Shown: one piece after another, positions 28,073 to 37,344 of the stretch
Layout: each line of letters begins with the position of its first letter
Numbering within the stretch: position 1 is the first letter of the stretch
NCBI RefSeq assembly: GCF_022807995.1
Contig: NZ_CP094351.1
Location: 3,193,001 to 3,257,000 of the forward strand
Length of the DNA: 64,000 nucleotides
Source of the DNA: Pseudomonas orientalis
GTDB taxonomy: Bacteria; Pseudomonadota; Gammaproteobacteria; Pseudomonadales; Pseudomonadaceae
Direction of reading: 5' to 3'
The notes under the pieces: model-generated
Databases searched by the model: none
What the model was told of the DNA's origin: nothing
The model's input: the letters and a program-made list of their open reading frames with translations, nothing else
Made by a program: the position numbers and the translations under genes

Positions 28073-28950
28073 TGCCCGGTCCCCTAGCCCCCGTGGTCGC
28101 CCGGATTATCGACGGTGCCTACCGCGCCTATCGGGCCAATCAAGCGTTCGAAAATACCAAGACCGCCGCCGAGCTGGCCCAGCTCGCCTTGCAAATTGCC
28201 GAGCGCAGGAAGCAGATCAAGCAAACCCTTCGCGACACCATTGAAGCGATGACCCGCGAAATCGAGGTCAAGAGTTCGACCTTTGCCGTGGTGGATCGCG
28301 GTGGCAACAGCACGGTGTCCCGACGAGGCCAGGAAAACATCACGTTCAAGGAATACATCGAACGCAAGGTGCCTTTTCGCCCGGCGATCAGCCAGGTCTG
28401 CGCCGTTGCGTTGCAGATGCCGATCAAGGTGCCGCGTCGTATACGCAAGAAAATCGCCGGCGATACGGTGCAAATCACCATCGAGATCGCCCTCAAGCAG
28501 TTCACCGCCTCGTTGTTTTTCGAGGCCGTCGACGAAGCGCTGGCATGGCGCAGCCCGCTCAAGGCGGAACCCAACTACAACGGCAGCAGCAGGAAGGCGT
28601 TGTTGGGTGATCCGGCCACGCGGCCCAAGCGCTTTGGAAGTGCCGTGCAGCCTTTTTGGCCACGGCCCAAGGGCTTGCTTGCGCCGGACCTGGTGGTCGT
28701 TGAGTACCGGCAGGAGCCGTTTGAAACCGAGAATGTGTTTGCGGCGGTAGAGATCAAGTTTCCGGGGGATTGGGCGAGGGAAGAACAACTGAATGATTAC
28801 GTCCGGCTCATGACACCGCAAACAGGCGTCAATCCACACAAAGTCGGCAAGGAAAAAGTTGCGCTGCTTCGGGTTCCGGAAGATTGCATTGGCTTTGACG
28901 CGGATGAGAAAAAATCTACCCCCAATGAGCAGACCAGGAAGAAGAAATAA
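28072..28950 (+). CDS. T6SS VRR-NUC nuclease effector, copy 1
   Basis: A 292-residue protein. Residues 1 to about 65 are helical (RIIDGAYRAYRANQAFENTK) and may be the VgrG-docking part. The catalytic region has a PD-(D/E)xK layout of VRR-NUC type: APDLVVVE with Asp206, then AAVEIKFPGDW with Glu227 and Lys229, and EEQLNDYVRLM following. This resembles TseV-type antibacterial T6SS nucleases, which damage target DNA. It is coupled to vgrG (one-base overlap) and followed one base after its stop by the immunity-type gene. The last 25 residues (DCIGFDADEKKSTPNEQTRKKK) differ from copy 2. Confidence 0.85.
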   Translation: MPGPLAPVVARIIDGAYRAYRANQAFENTKTAAELAQLALQIAERRKQIKQTLRDTIEAMTREIEVKSSTFAVVDRGGNSTVSRRGQENITFKEYIERKVPFRPAISQVCAVALQMPIKVPRRIRKKIAGDTVQITIEIALKQFTASLFFEAVDEALAWRSPLKAEPNYNGSSRKALLGDPATRPKRFGSAVQPFWPRPKGLLAPDLVVVEYRQEPFETENVFAAVEIKFPGDWAREEQLNDYVRLMTPQTGVNPHKVGKEKVALLRVPEDCIGFDADEKKSTPNEQTRKKK

Positions 28951-28951
28951 T

Positions 28952-30505
28952 ATGAGCACAACTCATCAGATGTTTACCGTTGAAGAAAAGGATCTTTTTA
29001 TCGAATTATTGAAAGAGTGGCCAAACTCTGAATCTGGCACCGAGCTCGCTTCGCATAGCGTCAGCCCTTTCATAAGCTTCTATTTCCATCCCTCCCGTGA
29101 CGACCATCGGGATGTCGCTCTATTGATGGTGGATATCCACGAAGCCTTCGAGCAACTGCTCGACCATCCTTACACCATGACCATACATCCGGATGCAGAA
29201 CGCCCCCATCCTTACCCCGAGGAGGAACCTGAGCTGCGCAAGCAGGCTATAGAGGCCCATCCGAGCCTAACCTTCGCTTTCTGGTTCACAGATGAAGCAA
29301 ACCATGCCTCTTCCCCGACGACGGCAGGTCATTTCTGGCGCAGTCGGCTCGAGGCTGAGGGAACCAGAACCAATTATTCCTCAGTCTCGTTCTATTACCG
29401 CTGGCAGTGGTGGCTGGACAACCGCACTGCCTGGCGCCAGTTCGTGTTCAAGACCATTGATCTGCTCAAGGCTCATCAGGTCTACAGCGGTTTCGCCATG
29501 GCCAACCCAATGGAATATGGCACGCGGGCGGAAGTTACCACTTGGGAGCGCGCGCTGACCCCGGCTTTCTATGGGCTCGACATCGAGTACCCTTTTGGCA
29601 TGCGCGACGAACTACCCAACGGCATCCGCCCTCCCACCTGGGCCTTCCTGCTGGCCGATCACTGGCGCGAAAAACTCGACCTGAGCCGTGAACAGCTACG
29701 CGAAGCACTCGCCCACCCCCGCATCAGCATCACCGAACTGCACAGCGGCCAATGGATCGAGCTGGGTGAACAGCCCGAGCTTTACCCCGTCGAACACGGC
29801 GTGCCCGAACTGCCCATGCTTTTGAACAGGTTACTCAAGCCCATTCGTTACGACGACCTGGGCTTATTGGGCTTCGGCCAATGGGACGGCGACCCGAATG
29901 AGCGCTTCACCGACGCCGACAGCAGACGCTGGATGGCACGTTTCGATGTCGACAGCGACTGGCCGGCGCCAGCACATCGACTGATCAAGCCAAAGCCGCC
30001 CGCCCCCGCCCAAGCCTCCCAACCGCTTAGCATGGTGGCAGGCATGACATGCACTCAAGCCGGCTGGTGGCTTGTGCCCGGCGTTGCTGGTTCGCGCCGC
30101 GAGTTCAAGCAAGGCGAAATGCTGCCAACGCTCCCCCAGCAATCCAGTAACAGCCTGGCACTGTGGCAGCGCGATCCCGATCAAACACCCCCAGAGCCAG
30201 CCCGGCACGCCTACAGTGGCGAACCCGCCCCGCGCGCTGGCCGCTGGGAGGTGGAATCTGACCGCTGCGTGGAGTGCACCGTCCAGTTGAATGAACGCCT
30301 GCCGCGGCATGAAAGCCAGAGCGTACGCTGGCTGTGGACCGTCAGCGGCATGCGTGCACGCAGCGGTGAAACTTGTCCTTACCCCGGAAAGTGGGTATGC
30401 GATTACAAACCGGGCAGCGAGCGGCTATTCGATTACGCCGCCCTGATGCCTCGGGTTGATGATGAGAAAGTCGTGTGGCGTTGGTTGGGGCTGGTGCAGA
30501 TATGA
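28952..30505 (+). CDS. T6SS immunity-type protein (DUF3396-like), copy 1
   Basis: A 517-residue protein starting MSTTHQMFTVEEKDLFIEL. Residues 1 to about 340 resemble the type VI immunity family DUF3396 (FISFYFHPSRDDHRDVALLMVDIHEAFEQL; WWLDNRTAWRQFVF; YGLDIEYPFGMRDELPNG). Residues about 355-517 form a second domain (AGMTCTQAGWWLVPGVAGSRREFKQGEMLPTL) like the C-terminal part of some Imm71/Imm72-type proteins. It has no signal peptide, which fits neutralising a nuclease in the cytoplasm. It sits directly behind the nuclease gene. The N-terminal 40 residues differ from copy 2 while most of the rest is nearly identical. Confidence 0.8.
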   Translation: MSTTHQMFTVEEKDLFIELLKEWPNSESGTELASHSVSPFISFYFHPSRDDHRDVALLMVDIHEAFEQLLDHPYTMTIHPDAERPHPYPEEEPELRKQAIEAHPSLTFAFWFTDEANHASSPTTAGHFWRSRLEAEGTRTNYSSVSFYYRWQWWLDNRTAWRQFVFKTIDLLKAHQVYSGFAMANPMEYGTRAEVTTWERALTPAFYGLDIEYPFGMRDELPNGIRPPTWAFLLADHWREKLDLSREQLREALAHPRISITELHSGQWIELGEQPELYPVEHGVPELPMLLNRLLKPIRYDDLGLLGFGQWDGDPNERFTDADSRRWMARFDVDSDWPAPAHRLIKPKPPAPAQASQPLSMVAGMTCTQAGWWLVPGVAGSRREFKQGEMLPTLPQQSSNSLALWQRDPDQTPPEPARHAYSGEPAPRAGRWEVESDRCVECTVQLNERLPRHESQSVRWLWTVSGMRARSGETCPYPGKWVCDYKPGSERLFDYAALMPRVDDEKVVWRWLGLVQI

Positions 30506-30507
30506 GT

Positions 30508-32950
30508 CTCGACTGATGCCCGGTCCCCTAGCCCCCGCGGTCGCCCGGATTATCGACGGTGCCTACCGCGCCTATCGGGCCAATCAAGCGTTCGAAAATA
30601 CCAAGACCGCCGCCGAGCTGGCCCAGCTCGCCTTGCAAATTGCCGAGCGCAGGAAGCAGATCAAGCAAACCCTTCGCGACACCATTGAAGCGATGACCCG
30701 CGAAATCGAGGTCAAGAGTTCGACCTTTGCCGTGGTGGATCGCGGTGGCAACAGCACGGTGTCCCGACGAGGCCAGGAAAACATCACGTTCAAGGAATAC
30801 ATCGAACGCAAGGTGCCTTTTCGCCCGGCGATCAGCCAGGTCTGCGCCGTTGCGTTGCAGATGCCGATCAAGGTGCCGCGTCGTATACGCAAGAAAATCG
30901 CCGGCGATACGGTGCAAATCACCATCGAGATCGCCCTCAAGCAGTTCACCGCCTCGTTGTTTTTCGAGGCCGTCGACGAAGCGCTGGCATGGCGCAGCCC
31001 GCTCAAGGCGGAACCCAACTACAACGGCAGCAGCAGGAAGGCGTTGTTGGGTGATCCGGCCACGCGGCCCAAGCGCTTTGGAAGTGCCGTGCAGCCTTTT
31101 TGGCCACGGCCCAAGGGCTTGCTTGCGCCGGACCTGGTGGTCGTTGAGTACCGGCAGGAGCCGTTTGAAATCGAGAATGTGTTTGCGGCGGTAGAGATCA
31201 AGTTTCCGGGGGATTGGGCGAGGGAAGAACAACTGAATGATTACGTCCGGCTCATGACACCGCAAACAGGCGTCAATCCACACAAAGTCGGCAAGGAAAA
31301 AGTTGCACTGCTTCGGGTTCCGGAAGATTGCGTTGGTTTCGCAGCAGATGAGAAGAACAGCTCAACAATCAAAGGCAACAAAAACAGGAGATAGACGTGA
31401 GTACCACTCATAGACTATTTGATGAAGAAGAGCGTGATGAGTTTATTGCAGAGCTTAAAGAGTGGCCCAACACCGACTGGGGTACTGATGAGGTAGCCCG
31501 TCATAGCGTCAGCCCTTTCATAAGCTTCTATTTCCATCCCTCCCGTGACGACCATCGGGATGTCGCTCTATTGATGGTGGATATCCACGAAGCCTTCGAG
31601 CAACTACTCGGCCACCCTTACACCATGACCATACATCCGGATGCAGAACGCCCTCATCCTTACCCCGAGGAGGAACCTGAGCTGCGCAAGCAGGCTATAG
31701 AGGCCCATCCGAGCCTAACCTTCGCTTTCTGGTTCACAGATGAAGCAAACCATGCCTCTTCCCCGACGACGGCAGGTCATTTCTGGCGCAGTCGGCTCGA
31801 GGCTGAGGGAACCAGAACCAATTATTCCTCAGTCTCGTTCTATTACCGCTGGCAGTGGTGGCTGGACAACCGCACCGCCTGGCGCCAGTTCGTGTTCAAG
31901 ACCATTGATCTGCTCAAGGCTCATCAGGTCTACAGCGGTTTCGCCATGGCCAACCCAATGGAATATGGCACGCGGGCGGAAGTTACCACTTGGGAGCGCG
32001 CGCTGACCCCGGCTTTCTATGGGCTCGACATCGAGTACCCTTTTGGCATGCGCGACGAACTACCCAACGGCATCCGCCCTCCAACCTGGGCCTTCCTGCT
32101 GGCCGATCACTGGCGCGAAAAACTCGACCTGAGCCGTGAACAGCTACGCGAAGCACTCACCCACCCCCGCATCAGCATCACCGAACTGCACAGCGGCCAA
32201 TGGATCGAGCTGGGTGAACAGCCGGAGCTATATCCCGTCGAACACGGCGTGCCCGAACTGCCCATGCTTTTGAACAGGTTACTCAAGCCCATTCGTTACG
32301 ACGACCTAGGCTTATTGGGCTTCGGCCAATGGGACGGCGACCCGAATGAGCGCTTCACCGACGCCGACAGCAGACGCTGGATGGCACGTTTCGATGCCGA
32401 CAGCGACTGGCCGGCGCCAACACATCGACTGATCAAGCCAAAGCCGTCCGCCCCCGCCCAAGCCTCCCAACCGCTTAGCATGGTTGCAGGCATGACATGC
32501 ACTCAAGCCGGCTGGTGGCTTGTACCCGGCGTTGCTGGTTCGCGTCGCGAGTTCAAGCAAGGCGAAATGCTGCCAACGCTCCCCCAGCAATCCAGTAACA
32601 GCCTGGCACTGTGGCAGCGCGATCCCGATCAAACACCCCCAGAGCCAGCCCGGCACGCCTACAGTGGCGAACCCGCCCCGCGCGCTGGCCGCTGGGAAAT
32701 GGAGACGGATCGCTGCATGGAGTGCACCGTCCAGTTGAATGAACGCCTGCCGTGGCATGAAAGCCAGAGCGTACGCTGGCTGTGGACCGTCAGCGGCATG
32801 CGTGCACGCAGCGGTGAAACCTGCCCTTATCCGGGTAAATGGGTGTGCGACTACAAACCCGGTACCGAGCGGCTATTCGATTACGCCGCCCTGATGCCGC
32901 ACGTGGACGGTGAAAAAGTTGTCTGGCGCTGGCTAGGGCTGGTGCAGATT
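30508..32950. repeat. Tandem duplication, copy 2 of effector/immunity unit
   Basis: Direct repeat of 28064-30507. It carries even the last codons of vgrG (CTCGACTGA) in front of the effector start, showing that the unit was copied from the position next to vgrG. The diverged window here is about 31319-31500. Confidence 0.95.
30516..31394 (+). CDS. T6SS VRR-NUC nuclease effector, copy 2
   Basis: A 292-residue protein identical to copy 1 over nearly all its length, including the catalytic Asp206, Glu227 and Lys229. Seen changes are Val8 to Ala, Thr219 to Ile and a different C-terminal tail (DCVGFAADEKNSSTIKGNKNRR). An upstream in-frame extension to 30456 runs through the end of the previous immunity gene and is rejected. 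It has no vgrG of its own, so delivery probably depends on the same VgrG through its conserved N-terminus. Its own immunity gene starts two bases after its stop. Confidence 0.85.
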   Translation: MPGPLAPAVARIIDGAYRAYRANQAFENTKTAAELAQLALQIAERRKQIKQTLRDTIEAMTREIEVKSSTFAVVDRGGNSTVSRRGQENITFKEYIERKVPFRPAISQVCAVALQMPIKVPRRIRKKIAGDTVQITIEIALKQFTASLFFEAVDEALAWRSPLKAEPNYNGSSRKALLGDPATRPKRFGSAVQPFWPRPKGLLAPDLVVVEYRQEPFEIENVFAAVEIKFPGDWAREEQLNDYVRLMTPQTGVNPHKVGKEKVALLRVPEDCVGFAADEKNSSTIKGNKNRR

Positions 32951-32953
32951 TGA
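31397..32953 (+). CDS. T6SS immunity-type protein (DUF3396-like), copy 2
   Basis: A 518-residue protein starting at GTG 31397 with AGGAG seven bases upstream. The N-terminus (STTHRLFDEEERDEFIAELK) differs from copy 1. From HSVSPFISFYFHP on, the two are nearly identical, including the second domain. Small differences cluster again near the C-terminus (WEMETDRCMECT). Presumably it matches the copy 2 nuclease. Whether each immunity protein protects against both nucleases depends on whether the diverged ends touch each other; the sequence cannot show this. Confidence 0.8.
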   Translation: MSTTHRLFDEEERDEFIAELKEWPNTDWGTDEVARHSVSPFISFYFHPSRDDHRDVALLMVDIHEAFEQLLGHPYTMTIHPDAERPHPYPEEEPELRKQAIEAHPSLTFAFWFTDEANHASSPTTAGHFWRSRLEAEGTRTNYSSVSFYYRWQWWLDNRTAWRQFVFKTIDLLKAHQVYSGFAMANPMEYGTRAEVTTWERALTPAFYGLDIEYPFGMRDELPNGIRPPTWAFLLADHWREKLDLSREQLREALTHPRISITELHSGQWIELGEQPELYPVEHGVPELPMLLNRLLKPIRYDDLGLLGFGQWDGDPNERFTDADSRRWMARFDADSDWPAPTHRLIKPKPSAPAQASQPLSMVAGMTCTQAGWWLVPGVAGSRREFKQGEMLPTLPQQSSNSLALWQRDPDQTPPEPARHAYSGEPAPRAGRWEMETDRCMECTVQLNERLPWHESQSVRWLWTVSGMRARSGETCPYPGKWVCDYKPGTERLFDYAALMPHVDGEKVVWRWLGLVQI

Positions 32954-33070
32954 TTCACTGATCGCGCAAGCATGACTCAATCTTCACATTAAACGCGGAG
33001 CATTCGCCAGGATTGAACTGTCCCCTACTGATCAGCAGTTTTTCAACCTCACTGACGATTGGAGTTCTTC

Positions 33071-34795
33071 ATGGCGAAAATCAACCTGGCCCGGCAGTTG
33101 GCGACCACCCTTGAACAGGCGGGTATCAAGCGCATCTGGGGCCTGACCGGCGACAGCCTCAATGGCCTCACCGACGCCCTGCGCAGCATGGACAGCATCG
33201 AGTGGATGCATGTGCGCCACGAAGAAGTGGCTGCGTTCGCCGCCGGCGCTGAGGCCGCCGCCACCGGTGAGTTGGCCGTGTGTGCCGGCAGTTGCGGGCC
33301 GGGCAACCTGCATTTGATCAATGGCCTGTTCGACTGCCATCGCAACCATGTGCCGGTGCTGGCGATTGCCGCGCAAATTCCATCCTCGGAAGTTGGCCTG
33401 AATTACTTTCAGGAAACCCACCCCCAGGAACTGTTCAAGGAGTGCAGCCACTTTATCGAGCTGGTGAGCAACCCCGAGCAGATGCCCCATGTGCTGCATC
33501 GCGCCATGCGGTCGGCGATCCTCAATCGGGGCGTGGCGGTGGTGGTGATTCCGGGGGACGTGTCGCTGCTGGAGGTGGAAGACAAGCTCAAGCCATGGCC
33601 GGCGCTGCATGCACCGCGCACGTTGCCGGCAGAGGCCGATCTGCAGCGCTTGAGCGATATGCTCCAGAGCAGTGAAAAAGTCACGCTGCTGTGCGGCAGC
33701 GGTTGCGCCGGTGCCCATGACCAGGTGGTGGCGCTGGCCGACACCCTCGGCGCGCCGGTGGTGCACGCGCTGCGCGGCAAGGAGCATGTGGAATGGGATA
33801 ATCCTTTTGATGTGGGCATGACCGGCCTGATTGGCTTCAGCTCCGGCTACCACGCGATGCTCGACTGCGACACGCTGATCATGCTCGGCACCGACTTCCC
33901 TTACCGTCAGTTCTATCCGACCGACGCCAAAATTATCCAGGTTGACCGCGATCCCCAGGCCCTGGGTCGACGCGCGACCCTGGACCTGGGCATCGCGGCC
34001 GATGTCAGTGAGACCATCGGTGCGCTGTTGCCGCGCCTGACCCGCAAGACCGATCGCAGCTTCCTCGAAACTTCCCTCAAGCACTACGAAAGAGCCCGCC
34101 AGGGCCTGGATGATCTGGCGCAACCGTCCAAAGCGGATCGACCGATCCACCCCCAATACGTGGCGCGCCTGCTCAGCGAGCTGGCCGATGACGATGCGAT
34201 TTTCACCGCCGATGTCGGTTCACCGACCGTGTGGGCCGCGCGCTACCTGAAGATGAACGGCAAGCGCCGCCTGATCGGCTCGTTCAACCACGGTTCCATG
34301 GCCAACGCGATGCCCCAGGCCATCGGCGCACAGGCAGCGTTCCCGGGTCGGCAGGTGATCTCGATGTCCGGCGATGGTGGATTCACTATGTTGATGGGGG
34401 ATTTCATTTCCCTGGCGCAACTGCAACTGCCGGTCAAACTCGTAGTGTTCAACAACTCGTCCCTGGGCTTTGTCGCCATGGAGATGAAGGCGGCGGGTTA
34501 CCTGGACACCGGCACGGAGCTGAAAAACCCGGACTTCGCGGCCATGTCCAATGCGATGGGCATTTTGGGCATTCGCGTGGAGCAATCCGAAGACCTGGAG
34601 CCGGCCCTGCGCCGCGCGCTGGCCCATGATGGCCCGGTGTTGGTGGATGTGGTGACCGCCACTCAGGAACTGGTGATGCCGCCGAGCATCAAGCTGGAAC
34701 AGGCCAAGGGGTTCAGCCTGTACATGCTCAAGGCGGTGATGAGCGGGCGTGGCGATGAAGTGATCGAACTGGCGCGCACCAACTGGCTGCGTTGA
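33071..34795 (+). CDS. poxB: Pyruvate dehydrogenase (quinone) PoxB
   Basis: A 574-residue thiamine-diphosphate enzyme that oxidises pyruvate to acetate and CO2, passing electrons to quinone at the membrane. The N-terminal domain has the catalytic-glutamate region [15 protein letters not shown]. The C-terminal ThDP motif is [13 protein letters not shown]...VVFNNSS. The ending ([20 protein letters not shown]) resembles the lipid-activation tail of PoxB rather than acetolactate synthase. Start at 33071 follows GGAG by six bases; an in-frame ATG at 33059 is less well placed. Confidence 0.88.
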   Translation: MAKINLARQLATTLEQAGIKRIWGLTGDSLNGLTDALRSMDSIEWMHVRHEEVAAFAAGAEAAATGELAVCAGSCGPGNLHLINGLFDCHRNHVPVLAIAAQIPSSEVGLNYFQETHPQELFKECSHFIELVSNPEQMPHVLHRAMRSAILNRGVAVVVIPGDVSLLEVEDKLKPWPALHAPRTLPAEADLQRLSDMLQSSEKVTLLCGSGCAGAHDQVVALADTLGAPVVHALRGKEHVEWDNPFDVGMTGLIGFSSGYHAMLDCDTLIMLGTDFPYRQFYPTDAKIIQVDRDPQALGRRATLDLGIAADVSETIGALLPRLTRKTDRSFLETSLKHYERARQGLDDLAQPSKADRPIHPQYVARLLSELADDDAIFTADVGSPTVWAARYLKMNGKRRLIGSFNHGSMANAMPQAIGAQAAFPGRQVISMSGDGGFTMLMGDFISLAQLQLPVKLVVFNNSSLGFVAMEMKAAGYLDTGTELKNPDFAAMSNAMGILGIRVEQSEDLEPALRRALAHDGPVLVDVVTATQELVMPPSIKLEQAKGFSLYMLKAVMSGRGDEVIELARTNWLR

Positions 34796-34802
34796 TCCAA
34801 CG

Positions 34803-34828
34803 GTGGGAGGGAGCTGGCTCCCTCCCAC
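34803..34828. repeat. REP-like hairpin between poxB and the FMN reductase
   Basis: A perfect inverted repeat GTGGGAGGGAGC / GCTCCCTCCCAC with a 2-base centre lies between two convergent genes. It lacks a T-tract. The sequence is of the same class as the GTGGGAGG REPs elsewhere in the window. It may help stop both transcripts. Confidence 0.7.
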
Positions 34829-34837
34829 GCTATCCAT

Positions 34838-35395
34838 TCAGCCTTTTAGCTTTTCGACCCATTTGCCGTAGGCGTCGATGAATGACTGCAGGAATGGCCT
34901 GGTCTTCTCGGACAGCTTGCCCGCCTCATCGAACACACTGCCCGCTCCGCCCAGGTAGGCTTCCGGCATCTGCATGCACCACACGTCAAGAAACACCAGG
35001 GACTGGCGCAGGTGATGGTTGGCGCCAAAGCCGCCAATGGCGCCTGGCGACACGCTGATGATCGCTCCTGGCTTGGCGCCCCAGACACTCTGCCCATACG
35101 GGCGGGACCCCACGTCGATGGCATTCTTCAACGGCGCAGGCACGGAACGGTTGTATTCGGGCGTGACGAACAGCACCGCGTCGGATGAACTCACCTGTTG
35201 ACGGAAAGTGCTGTAGGCTTGCGGCGCGGCTGCACCCTCTATGTCCTCGTTGTAGAGCGGCAAATCGCCGATTTCCACAATGTTCAGCTTCAGGTTGGCA
35301 GGCGCCAGTTCGGCCAGGGCCAAGGCGACCTTGCGGTTGATCGAGTCTTTTCTCAAGCTGCCAACCAGGACGGCAATCGTGTAGACCTTGCTCAT
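34838..35395 (-). CDS. NADPH-dependent FMN reductase (ChrR/YieF-like)
   Basis: A 185-residue flavodoxin-like quinone/chromate reductase. The FMN phosphate loop is VGSLRKDSINRKVA near residues 12-25. The second FMN contact is FVTPEYNRSVPAPLKNAIDV. It reduces quinones, and often chromate or other oxidants, by two electrons using NAD(P)H. Length fits the family. It is convergent with poxB. Confidence 0.9.
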   Translation of the reverse strand: MSKVYTIAVLVGSLRKDSINRKVALALAELAPANLKLNIVEIGDLPLYNEDIEGAAAPQAYSTFRQQVSSSDAVLFVTPEYNRSVPAPLKNAIDVGSRPYGQSVWGAKPGAIISVSPGAIGGFGANHHLRQSLVFLDVWCMQMPEAYLGGAGSVFDEAGKLSEKTRPFLQSFIDAYGKWVEKLKG

Positions 35396-35622
35396 TGAGG
35401 TTTCCCCGATGTCTGACTAAAGGAGCCTGTAGTTATAGAGATTTCACCTCGCTCGCACCAGCGCGTTTTGAGAATGCCGCAAAAGTTGCCGTGCAACTTC
35501 ATGCGTGGGAAACGTCTGAAATTTTAAACGAATAGTATTTTTTTCTTATAGGTAAACTACCCCGCTCCCTGACGGTCTACAGAACCGCAAATCGAGTGTT
35601 TATCTCCAGAGGTTCTAAACAG

Positions 35623-35859
35623 ATGGCAGCAGTACTAGTCGGACAGTTTCATGCCAGAGACGCGGAAGGCCGCGTGTATTCGGTGCATGAGTTCCAGGAA
35701 TCCAACCCGGCGCACGGCGACCTGGCTGGCTCGGCGCCTACCACCACCTACAAGCTGGCCATTGGCGACCGGATGGAGAAGCTGGAAGGTGATGAGTTCA
35801 GATTGGTTCAATCGGGCACGATCCTCGTACGCGAATCGAAGACCACCCTCGCCTCCTAA
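35623..35859 (+). CDS. Conserved-looking small hypothetical protein
   Basis: A 78-residue soluble protein starting MAAVLVGQFHARDAEGRVYSVHEFQE after an AGAGG site. It is beta-rich in character, with GDRMEKLEGDEFRLVQSGTILVRE. An upstream in-frame start at 35596 falls in the ribosome-binding region. The 225 bases upstream are AT-rich and hold a plausible promoter (TTATAGGT). I do not recognise a named family. Confidence 0.65.
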   Translation: MAAVLVGQFHARDAEGRVYSVHEFQESNPAHGDLAGSAPTTTYKLAIGDRMEKLEGDEFRLVQSGTILVRESKTTLAS

Positions 35860-35906
35860 GAATTAGCCTTGACTCCTGCCCGGTCCAGGCGACTGGGCAG
35901 GGGATG

Positions 35907-36311
35907 CTAAGGACTATGGATTTGCGTCACCTCAATGCCCTGCTCACCTTGCTTGAGCGTTACCACCACCTGCCCTCTCTCCCCCTCAACTGCATACATC
36001 GAGCGCGTGTAGCCCGGCCGGTCGTAAGCGGGATAGGCCTGCACCTGCCTGATCAACGTGATACCGACCACGGCGCCCACCTGCTCGCCGACCTGTTCCT
36101 GGGAGCGAATAAACGCTTCAAGTGCGAGGTCCTCCGGTGCGTGTTCGACGTGATTATTGAAGAAGTAAGCCGCCATGCCCCCCACGGTCACCAGGACCAG
36201 GAGTTGCTTGGCCGTTACCCCGAAGAGCGTCGAGGGTAGAGGCATTTGAGACCAGACCTGTTTTTGTTGTAAGTACCGGGTCGCCGGCATTGGTCGTTGC
36301 TGATCAGACAC
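35907..36311 (-). CDS. Hypothetical membrane-anchored protein
   Basis: A 134-residue protein with a cytoplasmic N-terminus, one membrane segment at about 32-50 (VTAKQLLVLVTVGGMAAYFF) and a small C-terminal domain (AFIRSQEQVGEQVGAVVGITLI...YAVEGERGQVVVTLKQGE). The C-terminal layout faintly recalls Coa1/Tim21-like domains, but I cannot confirm that. It lies convergent to the small gene at 35623 and divergent from the LysR gene. Confidence 0.6.
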   Translation of the reverse strand: MSDQQRPMPATRYLQQKQVWSQMPLPSTLFGVTAKQLLVLVTVGGMAAYFFNNHVEHAPEDLALEAFIRSQEQVGEQVGAVVGITLIRQVQAYPAYDRPGYTRSMYAVEGERGQVVVTLKQGEQGIEVTQIHSP

Positions 36312-36427
36312 AGCATTCTAGTAGGGTCGTGGCGCAACGCCATAGGCCGGAGCGACGCGCACGGTCTTTTTTGCGCACAAAGGCCTGCGCCATTGAATCC
36401 CCAACGCGCTGCACATAGACTCCGGCC

Positions 36428-37336
36428 ATGCGTTTACGTCATATCGAAGTGATTCAGGCCATCTTGCAGACCGGACACCTCGGCACGGCCGCCGAGTGGT
36501 TGCAACTCCCTGTGGGCGAAGTGGACGCCACCCTCAGGGATGCCGAGCTGCAGCTGGGCTTCATGCTGTTTGCCAGTGTACGCGGGCGCCTGCAAGCCAC
36601 CCGTGAAACCCTGCAGTTGCAGACACACATCGCGCCCCTGTACGAAGCGCTGGAGCCGATACAGCGCCTAGCCAGCCGCTTGAAACATCACCACGCGCCA
36701 ACTTTGCGTGTGCTGTGCACCCCGCCGCTGGCTAACCAGTTGTTGCCCCACAGCATCGCCCTGCTGCGCCGACGGTTCCAGGACACGCCGTGCAACCTGT
36801 CGAGCCAGCCGACCCGGGAGATCGTGCGCAGCCTGTTGCTGCATGAAACCGATGTAGGCCTGAGCCTGCATGATCCGGAACACCCGCACATTCAAAGCAG
36901 CGTGCTGGCCCAGGGCAAACTGCAATTGCTCGCGCCCCATGGCTGGCTCAAACCCAGGCAGAAGTACATCGCGCTGCAGGACCTGGCGGGACAGTCGATG
37001 ATTGGCCTGGAGGGCCAGGACCCGTTGAGCCGCCTGCTGGATGCCAAGCTGCAAGCTTTGCGCCCCTTGCCGGTGGTGCAGACGCGCGTACAGACGTACC
37101 AGATGATGCGCAGCATGGTCGAAGCCGGCGAAGGCCTGGCGGTGGTCGACCCGTTCACCGCCTGCGGTGCACGGGAAGCGGGGCTGGATGTGTGCCCGAT
37201 CTCGCCACCGATCAGTGTCAGCCTGTATGCACTGACCCTGCAGGACGGAGCCCCGTCACCGGCCCTGAGCGCGCTGCTGGAGATCGTGACGCAACAGGCC
37301 GAAACCCTGTTAGCCAACGACATGAAACCTATGTAG
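36428..37336 (+). CDS. LysR family transcriptional regulator
   Basis: A 302-residue protein with an N-terminal winged helix (MRLRHIEVIQAILQTGHLGTAAEWLQL) and a LysR effector domain (PTLRVLCTPPLANQLLPHSIALLRRRF; MMRSMVEAGEGLAVVDPFTA). The DNA-binding helix is somewhat unusual (QLPVGEVDATLRDAELQLG). No divergent partner gene with a shared operator is obvious; the hypothetical membrane protein at 35907 is the only one facing away from it. Target and ligand unknown. Confidence 0.88.
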   Translation: MRLRHIEVIQAILQTGHLGTAAEWLQLPVGEVDATLRDAELQLGFMLFASVRGRLQATRETLQLQTHIAPLYEALEPIQRLASRLKHHHAPTLRVLCTPPLANQLLPHSIALLRRRFQDTPCNLSSQPTREIVRSLLLHETDVGLSLHDPEHPHIQSSVLAQGKLQLLAPHGWLKPRQKYIALQDLAGQSMIGLEGQDPLSRLLDAKLQALRPLPVVQTRVQTYQMMRSMVEAGEGLAVVDPFTACGAREAGLDVCPISPPISVSLYALTLQDGAPSPALSALLEIVTQQAETLLANDMKPM

Positions 37337-37344
37337 ACGCGGTC

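Larger units (their letters stand above)
28064..30507. repeat. Tandem duplication, copy 1 of effector/immunity unit
   Basis: The 2444-base unit begins at CTCGACTGATGCCC (end of vgrG plus effector start) and is repeated directly at 30508. The two copies are nearly identical except for a diverged stretch of roughly 150-180 bases around the effector stop and immunity start (about 28875-29060 here) and scattered single changes. Confidence 0.95.
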
